NCBI GenBank assembly: GCA_037127315.1
Contig: JBBBDQ010000398.1
Span: 5,380,001 to 5,444,000, forward strand
Reading direction: 5' to 3'
From: Ascarosepion bandense
Lineage: Eukaryota > Mollusca > Cephalopoda > Sepiida > Sepiidae
DNA length: 64,000 nucleotides
Of this stretch, positions 31,796-42,319 are shown piece after piece. The notes under the pieces were generated by a model, which worked only from the letters and a program-made list of their open reading frames with translations, ran no database searches and had not been told where the DNA came from. The position numbers were made by a program, and so were the translations under genes. Each line of letters opens with the position of its first letter. Position 1 is the stretch's first letter.

Positions 31796-31796
<1 letters not shown>

Positions 31797-31870
<74 letters not shown>

Positions 31871-31871
31871 C
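31797..31871. repeat. (TA)n then (GA)n
   Basis: TA run followed by GA-rich run. Confidence 0.95.
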
Positions 31872-31879
31872 TAAACTAT

Positions 31880-32011
31880 CGCCCGGTTCACACTCCACAC
31901 ACGTCTATTGAACAGGATGTGGTTTCCGGCTTTCTCTTTTCCAATCTTTTCACTCCTATGTAGCCTCCTGCACAATCAGTGGCGTTATCGCCTTGCTCGG
32001 GGTGATAGGAT

Positions 32012-32013
<2 letters not shown>
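31880..32013 (+). mobile_element. LJ 3' tail fragment joined to (TA)n
   Basis: Only the last 130 bp of the LINE 3' UTR. The tail at 31949-32013 (TATGTAGCCTCCTGCACAATC ... CTCGGGGTGATAGGATTAAA) runs directly into a TA run. Confidence 0.8.

Positions 32014-32058
<45 letters not shown>
32014..32058. repeat. (TA)n
   Basis: TA run at the LJ 3' end. Confidence 0.96.
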
Positions 32059-32059
<1 letters not shown>

Positions 32060-32061
<2 letters not shown>

Positions 32062-32194
32062 TAGTCCGTAAACGGCAAAAGTTTTTGTACCAAATCAAAG
32101 GAATATTGTAAGGTAAAATCTGATTAAATGAGCTAAGTAGCTCATAGAAATGAACTATAGTTTATAACCACTTGAAATGACGTGTTGATTTCTC

Positions 32195-32234
<40 letters not shown>

Positions 32235-32790
32235 AGTATATTTAATTTAATATTTACGTGACACAGAAGATTTCATCTTCAAGCGATCATCTTTTAGGAC
32301 ACTAACTTAAAATTTATTTTTCAAAATTGAGAGGTTTTTTGACTTGCAAGTTACATGTACCTTCTAGTTAGATTCTCAAATTACATGGTCCTTTGCTTAT
32401 TTTTAGGGATCCGTGCTAAAAGCGTATCAGGTTCATGGCTATTTCTCTTTTTTTTTATATATAACTACTACAATATGTTTATATTTTTATTCTTACCAAC
32501 CTTGCCTTGTGATTTTTTCATGACTCTTTTTAAAAACTATTTTTGTTTGAACAAAGTCAGATTTTCATTTCTGCGTAGTGTGACGTTGTATTAGATTTAT
32601 TACTTTATCAATATTAATAATCATATTTCTTTATTTGTTTCTAAATATTAATTGTTATTTAATGTGAAACTTAAACAGTGTCTACAGAACACGATTACTT
32701 CATTTACCTCTACTTTTGAATTGAGCATTGTAAAATTAAAAATCAACGTTAAAGATCAATAAATTAGTTATTGTCTTTCCTTACATTATT
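32060..32790. other. AT-rich, nothing recognised
   Basis: Includes (TA)n at 32200-32229 and a 79-codon open frame of no known family. Confidence 0.35.
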
Positions 32791-32812
32791 ATATATATAT
32801 ATATATATATTA

Positions 32813-33402
32813 ATCATTTCACCCCGAGCAAGGCAGAAACGCCACTGATGTGCAGGGGGTTACATAAATGTAAAAAGATTAATTAGAAAAGAGTGAGGAG
32901 TACAAGCTAGTTAGAAAGGAACAATAGAAAGCTGAGAAAGCAGGTGCAGTGAAGGTTATACAGGGGAGGGGAGAGAGCTAAAGTCCAGTGGTTAGTAGAT
33001 GAGTATTAACTTTGCATTTAAATTTCTGGAGGTTGTAGCCGTCAGGAAAGCAAGAATACGGGAGTGTGTTCCACAGGCGGGAAGTGCGAGAGAGTAAGCT
33101 GCAGGCGTATAATTGTCGTCTGCATTTGGCTATCCTGACTGTGAATGGGTGGGACCCAGTTGCCAGTCTGGTTGCACGGGTAAACAACTGTTGAGGAGGC
33201 ATCAGTGACTTAAGCTCATCCGAGCAGAAGCCATGAAAATATTTATAGAAGAGACAGAGGGAGGCCACATTTCGACGATGGGAAAGTGGCTGCAGTCGAG
33301 TAGCCAGATCAGTACCTTTCACATTACAGACTCTCCTTTGGAGCTTGTCAAGAACACTGAGAAGAACGGCAGGGGCACCTGACCATAAATGGCAGCAGTA
33401 TG
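32813..33402 (-). mobile_element. LJ 3' fragment with tail, 156-codon open frame
   Basis: The tail at 32813-32868 abuts a (TA)n run. The minus-strand frame 33448-32978 reads CCHLWSGAPAVLLSVLDKLQ, PLSHRRNVASLCLFYKYFHG, PPQQLFTRATRLATGSHPFT, LSRTSRLWNTLPYSCFPDGY and ends in THLL. This is the best-preserved copy of the LJ C-terminus, so it defines the consensus here. The protein region lies after the RT; its role is unknown to me. Confidence 0.9.
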
Positions 33403-33419
33403 AGTGTGGGTGTGTGGGT

Positions 33420-33960
33420 GTGAGAGAGATTAAATGAACTGCAAACATTATGTTTGCTTATTTTTAATATAATCTCTTCATACTCACAGACAATTTTTCG
33501 CGCATTACCACCAAAAGATGTCAGAAATGAGCTGTAACTTTGACAGATGTTATTTTCTCATTAATTTCACAGGGTACTCAAGTTTTTTCAACTTCTTTCC
33601 GAGATCATCTTCATGGGTGTGAATTATGGCAACAAATATAACCGGAAAATGTTGTAATGTCATAGTCATGCAAGTGTTAAAGCATGAAAAAAATCTTCTT
33701 TTTACAAACATTTTAGAACATTACTACAGTATTCATAGCTAATTCTATTAATTGACAACTTGAGTGTTTTAATGAATATTGCCTCGAGAATCTGTAGTTT
33801 GCTTTTGTTGTTTTCTTGGTATAGGATATTTGTTTATCGATTATAATTTTTTATATTTTGAATGTAGACAGGAATGTTGTTATAGATGTCTAAAATGGAT
33901 GAATGGTCAGACGTAATGTAAGACATCTGGCTTATGTAGTTGTTGTAAGATAAAATTTGC
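33420..33960 (+). repeat. PCB repeat, copy 2 (uninterrupted)
   Basis: Collinear with 21335-21780 plus 22240-22440. Contains TTTCCGAGATCATCTTCATGG. Ends near a (TA)n run. Confidence 0.65.
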
Positions 33961-33975
33961 TGCCTAAATACACAA

Positions 33976-33988
<13 letters not shown>

Positions 33989-34021
<33 letters not shown>
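33989..34021. repeat. (TA)n
   Basis: TA run between PCB and PCA. Confidence 0.95.
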
Positions 34022-34027
<6 letters not shown>

Positions 34028-34029
<2 letters not shown>

Positions 34030-34388
34030 TCTAAACATATTCTATTAAATATAAGAGACAATGAATGTCTATTATGTTTAATCATGAGCCGTTCTAAACG
34101 TCGTATTTTTGCTTTAATTTCAGTTGGAAATAAAGACAAAAATGCTCCAACATTTGGATAATTATTTATTGGTTTTCTTCTAAGCTTTCGGCTCACATTA
34201 GCCATCTTCAGAGAGGTAGTTTAAACTGAAATATTATAAGATCCACCATCACCGACGATTTTATTTTGTGTTGACATAAAACTCCGCTTGGCAACGGCAA
34301 TAGTTACCAAAAATAATAAACGCAGTTCTTAAGTTTGCGATGCGGTTTTATGACGTCACACCGCGGGATAGCGCGAAATGACAACAAA
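34028..34388 (-). repeat. PCA repeat, copy 1
   Basis: Shared with 35533-36115 and 47318-47450: GACAATGAATGTCTATTATG, CATGAGCCGTTCTAAAC, ATAAAGACAAAAATG. The minus strand has CTGAAGATGGCT-AATGTG-AGCCGAAAGC, a perfect 4-bp stem between a CTGAAGA and a GAAA. The far end has TTATGACGTCACACCGC. Penelope terminal-repeat origin is inferred. Confidence 0.7.
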
Positions 34389-34660
34389 TATATATATCAG
34401 TCATTCACATACAAGACTGTTTCACAGCTCATTTGCATGGCTAGACACATCCACCGGCCGGGATCGAAACTCGACAGATTTGGTGTTAGTCGGTATCGCT
34501 ACCCGCTAACCCATAGAATCAGAGAACGGAAATTTTAACGTGTTGTATATAAACAGTGTATACACACGCCAGTCACCGAAAGAATTCAATTTATTTGAGG
34601 AGAAACGCATATATCAAAGAAGTGGAAATTTTCTTCTCTACAGAGCTCAATCGTAATGAG
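34388..34660 (-). mobile_element. HHZ repeat, copy 7, ribozyme decayed
   Basis: tRNA-like head (GTTTCGATCCCGG on the minus strand) and upstream linker (GACTGGCGTGTGTATACAC) are clear. The ribozyme keeps GAGCTGTGAAACAG but has lost the CTGATGA start (CAAATGA) and the GAAA. Confidence 0.75.
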
Positions 34661-34664
34661 AGCA

Positions 34665-34775
34665 TAATATATTATAAATTACACTTTGGAACATGTGCAA
34701 GCTATAATTTACTACAAAACTGTACATTTTGTCTCGACATAGAAAGAACTATATCTCATCAGAACATATAAAAAC
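34665..34775 (-). repeat. Second hammerhead-bearing repeat (PLE-type), copy 1
   Basis: Minus strand: CTGATGA, stem II GATATAG/CTATGTC (7 pairs including one G-U), GAGA where GAAA is expected, then C-AAAAT-GTA. It continues with a segment matching 53982-54025 (ATGTTC, ATTTATAATATAT). Same family as 53914-54025. Confidence 0.6.
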
Positions 34776-34792
34776 ACTAATTTCTGTTATTT

Positions 34793-35140
34793 TTGGAAAA
34801 TCTTTCGTACGAGGATATTAAAAAGGGAGACAATAAAAAGGGAATAAAAGATGAAAAACAAAAAAAGAAATCAAAAAGAGGAAATAAAGAGGAAAGAGAA
34901 AGACACAGAGGAAATAAAAAGCAAAGAGGAAAACAAAAGAGAAAGAACCGAGAGGAAAGAACCAATGAAAACGGCTAAGAGAGATAAGATCCAAATTTTG
35001 GCAGGAAGTAATATATAGACAGATACAGATATCGGTAACGCATTGTTTGAGCTTAACAAAGTAGAAAAATTGAGAAAATGCACAGAGGGAAGAAAATGTA
35101 GGAGAGACAAGAGAAGCGGCAAGGAAATAGAAATTTCAAA
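34793..35140. repeat. Polypurine tract
   Basis: Plus strand rich in GAAA, AGAGG and AAAAAG. Open frames here are low-complexity Lys/Glu/Arg translations. Confidence 0.85.
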
Positions 35141-35487
35141 CTTTGGCCGGAAGTGAATTGCAGATAGATACATTCTTTCGTTACATTGTGTAAAACTAAA
35201 TCCTTTGTTTTCCTCTTTCTGTCCTGATTAATGTGTCTGGGTACTTGAAGATCTTATCCCTGACAACAGTATTCATCACCGTTTCATACAAGCAGGAGAA
35301 CACAAACAGTTATGTAAGATAATTTCTATTGCTTAAGCATCCTTTAAATCTGGCCAAGTAACTCCAGAGAGTGTACCCCGCTGATTGTTAAACTATTTGT
35401 AACATCAAAGATAAACTGAAGGCAAGGAATATGGCAATATTAATCAAATTAATAAAAATATATATATTCTACAAACACTTTACAAGT

Positions 35488-35490
<3 letters not shown>
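35141..35490. other. Nothing recognised
   Basis: No supportable feature. Confidence 0.35.

Positions 35491-35491
<1 letters not shown>

Positions 35492-35534
<43 letters not shown>
35492..35534. repeat. (TA)n
   Basis: TA run at the edge of PCA copy 2. Confidence 0.96.
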
Positions 35535-35537
<3 letters not shown>

Positions 35538-36115
35538 TAAACATATACTGTTAAATATAACAGACAATGAATGTCTATTATGTTTAAACATGAGCCGTTC
35601 TAAACATCGTGTTTTGGTTTTAATTTCAGGTGAAAATAAAGACAAAAATTATCCAACATTTGTATATTTTTTTATTATGCTGGTTCTAAGCTTTCGACTC
35701 AGATGAGCCATCTTCAGAGAGGGTACAGAGATGTTAACATAAATACATCCACTATCAAAGATGATTTTATATTGTGTTGACACATTGAATATCCTTGAGA
35801 AAGGTATTAATCTGTCTCTTCCCGCCATTTATGGTTTAAATAATAGGACAGATTGGGTTCTATAGCATTGGTTGGCAACCAGTATGCCACAGAAAGCAAT
35901 GGCAACCAACTGCGGGATATCGTCTACCCAATCAGTCATGTCTCTTTCGAGACTTGATTGCCCAAAGCGTGTGTCATGTATGGCATTAACTGGGTAACTG
36001 ACTGACATAAAACACTGTTATGCAACCATAACAGTCACAGAACAGCAGACGAAGTTCATAAATTTTTAATGCGTTTCTATGACGTCACACCGCATGAGAG
36101 ACCAAAATGTTAACA
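35533..36115 (-). repeat. PCA repeat, copy 2, split by an SFS SINE
   Basis: 35533-35782 and 36008-36115 are collinear with PCA copy 1. The break point lies in GTGTTGACA / TGACATAAAAC, where TGACA is duplicated on both sides of the SINE. Confidence 0.75.
35783..36007 (+). mobile_element. SFS SINE inserted in PCA
   Basis: 5'-truncated body and tail: CTTGAGAAAGGTATTAATCT, GGTTGGCAACCAG, CAGTCATGTCTCTTTCGAGA, ending in AACTGACTGACA. A short duplication (TGACA) flanks it. Confidence 0.8.
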
Positions 36116-36179
36116 GAACCACATGTCTAAATGCAATCTAGATTAAAATTTAAAATCTGAATATATTAAGTGTGTGTTG

Positions 36180-36283
36180 TTTTGATTTAATGTATGGCTT
36201 AAGGAGTAGCGACTCAAATCAAAAGCAAGTAGATGTTTAACCACAGTGATGAGTTGTGAAACAGGCTTTTATGTGGATGACGA

Positions 36284-36306
<23 letters not shown>
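36180..36306 (+). mobile_element. HHZ repeat, copy 8, decayed, with (TA)n
   Basis: Head TATGGCTTAAGGAGTAGCG; ribozyme region GTGATGAGTTGTGAAACAGG with the stem II partner and GAAA deleted; 3' TATGTGGATGACGA then (TA)n and a TG-rich run to 36360. Confidence 0.7.
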
Positions 36307-36319
<13 letters not shown>

Positions 36320-36409
36320 ATGTGTGTGCGTATGTGTATGTGTGTGCGTGTGTGTGTGCAAAAGTCTAGCATCTATATACATATGCTTGCATGTGTGTGT
36401 TTGTGTTTA

Positions 36410-38043
36410 CACCCTCGCTTGTCTCTAAGATAATCCCAAAACTTGACCCTCACAAAGCAAGCGGAGGGAACGGAATCCCAATCATAGTCTTAATGAAATG
36501 TGCCCCTGAACTCTCCTCTGGCCTTTCTAAGCTCTACAACTTCTGCCTATCTGCTTCATTCTTTCCTGTCTGTTGGAAATCTTCCTCTGTAGTCCCTATA
36601 TTTAAAAACACTGAGAACCCTCGGACCCCGCAAATTACCGCCCTATCAGCCTTCTTCCGATCTTTGGCAAAGTGTTTGAAGCCATTATCAACGCCGAGGT
36701 GGTTCAGCATCTCACAGCACACAGGCTCCTCTCGGACAAGCAGTATGGTTTTCGCTACACCAGGTCTACTGCTGATATGCTAACGACCATCACCGAGTAT
36801 ATATACCAGGCACACGACAAGAATGGCGAAGCCCGAAACGTTGCCTTGGATATCTCTAAAGCGTTCGACAGAGTTTGGCAAGTTGGCCTTCTATGCAAAC
36901 TGCGGAGCTATGGCATAACTGGACATTTGTTTGAACTAATCCAGTCATTCCTCTCTAACCGCATATAGAAGGTGGTATTAAACGGACATGCCTCCCATAA
37001 ATACGATACGAACGCGGGTGTCCCTCAAGGTCCTACCCTCTTTTTGATCTACATTAATGATCTCCCTGATACCATAAGATCCCAAGTAGGTACGTACGCC
37101 GATGACACCAAAGTTTATTCTCGCCTCGATCAAAAATCTGGTGTAGGCGACAAAGCTAACCTTGCAGCCGAGCTTGGAAAGGACCTCCAATCCGTAGTGG
37201 ACTGGGGTAGGAAATGGCTCGTAAATTTTAATGCTTCTAAAACGAAGCTGTTATCAATTAACCATCATAGTCAATCGCACCTACCTCCCATTAGCATGGA
37301 CCAGGCTTGCCTCCTAGAGAGTAAAACACTACGCTTCCTTGGTCTCACACTTTCAGCAGACCTCAAGTGGAATGACTGTATCGAATCCATTGCTATATCC
37401 GCTGCTATGAAAATCGGTTCTCTGTGCAGGGCCCGGAAGTTTTTTTCCGTCTGAATCTATCCTGCACATATATAAATCTACCATCCGCCCGTTCATTGAA
37501 TACTGCTGCCATATCTGGTCGGGTGCCCCTGCTATTCTCCTCGGGCTTCTCGACAAGGTACAGCGGAGGGTCTGTAATGTGATCGATACCGACTTGGAAG
37601 ACCGCCTGCAGTCTCTCTCTCACCGGCGCGATGTGATTTCCCTGTGTTTCTTCTATAAATACTTTCTCGGCTTCTACTCCGATGAACTTAGATCACTGGT
37701 GCCCCACTAGGTACGAATTTGCACGAGATACTAGATTGACATCTAGACCCCACCCTTTTACAGTGAAACAAATAAGATGTAACCGCAACTTCTACTCCAA
37801 CAGTTTCTTCTCTCGCACTTCCTGACTGTGGAATTCCCTTCCACATGATTGCTTTCCCGATGGTTACAATCTCCAGGAGTTTAAATGAAAGGTCAATAGA
37901 TATCTCCTAACACGCTAACTCGCTCCCATTCTTTCAAACACTCTTCCCATCTACCCTAACCTCATCCTCGGTATCCTTACCCATCTATCACCTTCCTTCT
38001 GACATTTCCTATATCTAACCATTCCTGCTCTTTACCTTCCCGC
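36410..38043 (+). mobile_element. LJ (jockey/CR1-like LINE), longest copy with RT domain
   Basis: Encodes KASGGNGIPIIVLMKCAPEL (RT entry), SDKQYGFRYTRSTADML, ALDISKAFDRVW (motif A, catalytic Asp codon at 36849), GVPQGPTLFLIYINDLPD (motif B), TYADDTKVYS (motif C; YADD at 37095-37106), LGLTLSADLKWN, then the C-terminal region (SGAPAILLGLLDKVQRRVCN, SHRRDVISLCFFYKYFLG, HLTPFYSNSFFSRTS). The catalytic residues are intact. Lesions: one frameshift near 36625 (C-run), an in-frame TAG at 36966, a one-base gain in a T-run at about 37443, and a disruption near 37710. It is 5'-truncated (no endonuclease) and its 3' UTR is cut at 38043 by HHZ. Confidence 0.92.
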
Positions 38044-38292
38044 CAGCAGATAGAGTGATCTAATTCATTACTGAATGAGCGATGCGTAGATGCTAGAGTA
38101 GCTACTCTCTTTTCAAAGTCTGCCATTCTTCTTGAGTTCTCAATCAGGGTGAGAGCGTAAATAGTCATCTGCAGACAGATCTGTTTCGCTGTATCAAGGC
38201 TCATCAGTACGGTTAGTCATCCGATTGCCTTTTACTTAGGATTGAAACCCAACCCAATTGGCATCCGTCGGCGATTCTACCTCTGATATATA
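38044..38292 (-). mobile_element. HHZ repeat, copy 9
   Basis: Minus strand: (TA)n, tRNA-like head with GTTTCAATCCTAAG, hammerhead at 38169-38212, then the next monomer's linker (CACCCTGATTGAGAACTC, GACTTTGAAAAGAGAG, GCATCTACGCATCGCTCA) to 38044. So sequence of a following monomer is present on the 3' side. Confidence 0.82.
38169..38212 (-). ncRNA. Hammerhead ribozyme, HHZ copy 9
   Basis: CTGATGA, GAAAC, AGATCT, GTC are intact. Helix I CCGTA/TGCAG keeps about four pairs. Stem II is weakened (GCCTT against ACAGC). Confidence 0.65.
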
Positions 38293-38620
38293 TATATATT
38301 GTACCAAACTGGCTAACCACGTGTGGAAATGAAATGGAAAAAATAGCAAAGACACTGGTATAACATGGAATATATTAAGAAAATAACAAACCCTACAACA
38401 GTAGTGATATTTGCAAATCGATCCAAGAAGAAAAGTTATCCATAATCTGTCCAGAACAAAAATAAAAATTACTAGATATAAGATCAAAAGTGATGTTTAG
38501 TTGTAATCACACTAAAGATATATTTAGGATCATATAAACTTGGATGAAATTGTTTAAGGTCCTTTAGGTACTCCTCCCTAATTTCTAAATTTTAGTTATT
38601 CTAAACTTCCAGTATCGCGT
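38293..38620. other. AT-rich, nothing recognised
   Basis: No supportable feature. Confidence 0.35.
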
Positions 38621-38624
38621 TCCT

Positions 38625-38840
38625 AAAAGTATCTGTTGTACGTTTGAAAATAATAAAAACTTTTGAGAATCAGTTGTTATGAATCGCCTGAAGATACCGA
38701 ACGATTGAAACTAACGTTGCGTAAATAACTGATTTCAAATGAAAAATATTCAAAAGCTCTACATTGTATATGTATTGAGCACTTTTTAATACAACTCTAT
38801 AGGGATGTAATTTAATTATAACCAAAAACTCGTAAAACAA

Positions 38841-38850
<10 letters not shown>
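38625..38850 (+). repeat. FBK fold-back repeat, copy 3
   Basis: AACTTTTGAGAATCAGTTGTTATG, loop CGCCTGAAGATACCGAACG with TTGAAACTAACG, then AATAACTGATTTCAAATG and the long arm to a (TA)n run. Confidence 0.7.
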
Positions 38851-38875
<25 letters not shown>

Positions 38876-38907
38876 TCAAAAAACTTTAATGCTTGTTTAT
38901 ATATATA

Positions 38908-39836
38908 CAGTACTCTACAAAAGTATTTATTTTATCTTTTGTGAGGCATCAAAAAGAAATTTCAAATCACCCCTGTCCTAACACTTTTGCACACTACCAT
39001 TAATGTGCAAAAGTATTAGAACAAGGGTGATTTTCCTAAAATCTCACTGAATTTCAAATACAGGGTGAAAAGCCATGTAAATTGCAAATAAATTTTGAGT
39101 AATTAAAACTAGGTTTAAAAGAGATGTATTGAAAAGAAGTTATATTTAATTCATCATATTTTCTATTAAACAAGTTATTTTGAAACTACTCATTTTTCTA
39201 TTATGCTTGTATATGACTGACTTTTTTCTTATTCCCCCCTCTCGAATTGATAAATCTAATATTACTTCGCAAGACATATTTTGGGAAGAACTACAAGCAG
39301 CTTGGAAGGAGATACCATAGATACATTGAAGGATCTTGTGATGTCAATGCCTGACAGAACAATGGCTGGGATCAAAGCAAAAGGCTGTTATACTAAATAT
39401 TAGATATAATTTGTAACAAGTATTTTTTTCTTGTTAAAGCATTTGTTGAGTAAATCAAATAAAATTACTTTAATTAAATTGTTTATTTTCTGTCAATCAG
39501 TCAGTCAGTTAAGTGCTATACGTGATACACGCTTGGGCGATCATGTCTCGAAAGAGACATGACTGACTGGGCAGAAGATTATCCCGCCATTGCTTTCTGC
39601 GGTGGACTGGTTGCCGACCAAGGCTATAGAACCCAATCTGTCCTGTGATTTAACCCATAACTGGAAGGAAGAGACGGATTAATAACTTTCCCAAGGGTAT
39701 TTGCGCGTAAGTGGATGCAATGAATTCAGCTGGAATTCGAACTCGGCTCTCCAATGCACCACAACGCACATTTCTGTCAATATGTCTCATAAAAGATAAA
39801 ATAGTTCTTGTCCTAATACTTTCGCACAGTACTGTG
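38908..39836 (+). mobile_element. Tc1-like element remnant with terminal repeats, split by SFS
   Basis: Left end CAGTACTCTACAAAAGTATT at 38908 and right end, on the minus strand, CAGTACTGTGCGAAAGTATT ending at 39836. TA dinucleotides flank both. Interior C-terminal transposase trace ILGRTTSSLEGDTI-, DLVMSMPDRTMAGIKAKGCYTKY-stop at about 39278-39405. A secondary inverted repeat of terminal-repeat-like sequence lies at 38968-38993 / 39004-39029. Most of the transposase is gone. Confidence 0.82.
39498..39771 (-). mobile_element. SFS SINE with 10-bp target-site duplication
   Basis: A 274-bp SINE on the minus strand flanked by TTCTGTCAAT at 39488-39497 and 39772-39781. Head ATGTGCGTTGTGGTGCATTGG, B-box-like GAGTTCGAATTCC, body and tail as in other copies. 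The duplication shows LINE-type retroposition and fixes both SINE ends. Confidence 0.93.
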
Positions 39837-39839
39837 TAT

Positions 39840-40875
39840 ATATATACATATATATATATATATGTTTGTGTGTATAAAAATGTATCTACATTGTATGGCT
39901 GGATAACAATGTAAACACATACAAACCTACGAGCATAGAAAGTCATGCACCCACGCACATACACACCCACGCACATACGCCTACGCAATAACCTATTGTG
40001 AGTATTTGAACAGCAATAGTTTTTTAAACGTCTTTGTTTACGGTTTTTCATTATTTTTTACGGTTAGACCATTTTTCTTTCTTATTTTTTGTGAGTGGGG
40101 AGAATTTGAACATAAATCGTTCAACTTTTTTCTGACGTCGTTCGAGTTTCATAAAGTCTAATAAAAGTGTTTTGTGTTTCTGTTGGGGCGATTTTGTAAG
40201 CATCGTCTTCTGTTGGTGTATTTTGAGTGTCATGTCTTCCCGTTGGTATATTGCCGTGTTTGTGGTGTAGACATAGAATATCTTAGAAATATTTTACTTT
40301 TCGAAAAGTCGTACTCTCGACAATTCATAAATCAAACCTATTTTTGTTTTTATTCATGAATATCTTTCTCTTTTGGCCAGTAGCTGACATAGACGCCAAT
40401 GAGTCGGTAACAACCAAACCCCGTATATATTGTAGCGTTTTGAATTTACGAGCTTGTCAAACTTTCGCGCCAAAGAATTCATTCATTGGATGGAGATTTT
40501 CAGAATTTTGATAGAAAAAAAATTCATTCTAAAGAAAAACAAAAAATTAAATCTGTAAAACAAAATAGATAAATAAGTGATTTGTTTTTCGAATTAAAAT
40601 TGTGATTTTTTTTTTTTTTTTTGCTAAATTATATTACCAAATTTTTTTTAGGCGTTTTGTTAATTTAATCTAACATTTTTTTAGAAATTGTCTCTAAATT
40701 AAATAAAATAAATGTACGTATTTGAATTAAAATACACTTTTTTTTGTTCGAAGAACTAATATAAAGGTGTCAATCAAACAAATACTATTCCTCCTGCTTT
40801 CCGTGGGCATGTATACGGGGGTGTATTTTAAGCTTCTTTAACCAAGCAAAAGTAATTCCAGCCGTAGAATCGATC
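39840..40875. other. Nothing recognised
   Basis: Small TA runs and AT-rich unique sequence. Confidence 0.35.
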
Positions 40876-40877
40876 TA

Positions 40878-40893
40878 TAACTTTTCAATACAA

Positions 40894-40951
<58 letters not shown>

Positions 40952-40997
40952 AAGTCTTTCTAGCCTTATATATATATGATAAGACTTTTCAATACAA

Positions 40998-41028
<31 letters not shown>

Positions 41029-41076
41029 GATAAGTCTTTCTAGCCTTATATATATATGATAAGGCTTTTCAATACA

Positions 41077-41126
<50 letters not shown>

Positions 41127-41172
41127 AAAGCTTTCTAGCCTCATATATATATGATAAGGCTTTTCAATACAA

Positions 41173-41220
<48 letters not shown>

Positions 41221-41274
41221 AAGGCTTTCTAGCCTTATATATATATGATAAGGCTTTTCAATATAATCAGTTTA

Positions 41275-41315
<41 letters not shown>

Positions 41316-41368
41316 GATAAGTCTTTCTAGCCTTTATATATATATTATAAGGCTTTTCAATACAATCA

Positions 41369-41401
<33 letters not shown>

Positions 41402-41452
41402 TATATAAGTCTTTCTAGGCTTATATATATATGATAATGCTTTTCAATTCAA

Positions 41453-41499
<47 letters not shown>

Positions 41500-41622
41500 A
41501 GTCTTTCTAGCCTTATATATATATGATAAGGCTTTTCAATAAAATCAGTTTATATATATATATATATATATATGATAAGGCTTTCTAGCCTTATATGTAT
41601 ATGATAAGGCTTTTCAATGCAA

Positions 41623-41665
<43 letters not shown>

Positions 41666-41713
41666 AGGCTTTCTAGCCTCATATATATATGATAAGGCTT
41701 TTCAATACAATCC

Positions 41714-41762
<49 letters not shown>

Positions 41763-41807
41763 AGTCTTTCTAGCCTAATATATATATAAGGCTTTTCAAT
41801 ACAATCA

Positions 41808-41870
<63 letters not shown>

Positions 41871-41916
41871 AAGTCTTTCTAGCCTTATATATATATGATA
41901 AGGCTTTTCAATACAA

Positions 41917-41960
<44 letters not shown>

Positions 41961-41970
41961 AAGGCTTTCT
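40878..41970. repeat. VNTR: 12 units of (TA)n plus a conserved 60-bp block
   Basis: Each unit is TTTTCAATACAATCAGTTTA, a TA run of varying length, TGATAAGTCTTTCTAGCCTT or GATAAGGCTTTCTAGCCTT, then ATATATATGATAAGGC. Units begin near 40882, 40986, 41064, 41160, 41250, 41355, 41440, 41532, 41611, 41699, 41793 and 41906. Units with AAGGCT-TTCT-AGCCTT form a perfect 6-bp hairpin. Confidence 0.95.
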
Positions 41971-41974
41971 AGAG

Positions 41975-42315
41975 AAGCGGATATAAAGATAAACTAACTT
42001 ATTAATATGTAATAAAACTAATTCTGAATCGCAGAAGGCTAACGGTAAACATAGCAAAAGGAAAATTTTATGGTTCAACCCCCGCGTTTTTGTAGACAAT
42101 CAACTATAAACATTAGTAAGATCTTTCTTAAATTAATAAGTAAACATTGATAAAAATCTTTCTTAAATTAATAAGTAAGCATTTTCATAAAGGTAACCAC
42201 CTGAGTAAAATAGTCAATATGAAAACGATCAAGATTAGTTATTCGTGTACTAATAATATGTATAATATTATTAGCTATGACAATAATTAAATCTTGAAAA
42301 AGGATAGTGAATCCA
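41975..42315. other. AT-rich, possibly Penelope-element flank
   Basis: Contains a 41-bp near-direct repeat (CTTTCTTAAATTAATAAGTAA at about 42122 and 42158). Nothing else seen. Confidence 0.35.
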
Positions 42316-42319
42316 ATAC

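Noticed and set aside
40878..41970. CRISPR-like array
   Set aside because: The spacers are TA runs; it is a VNTR in animal-type DNA.
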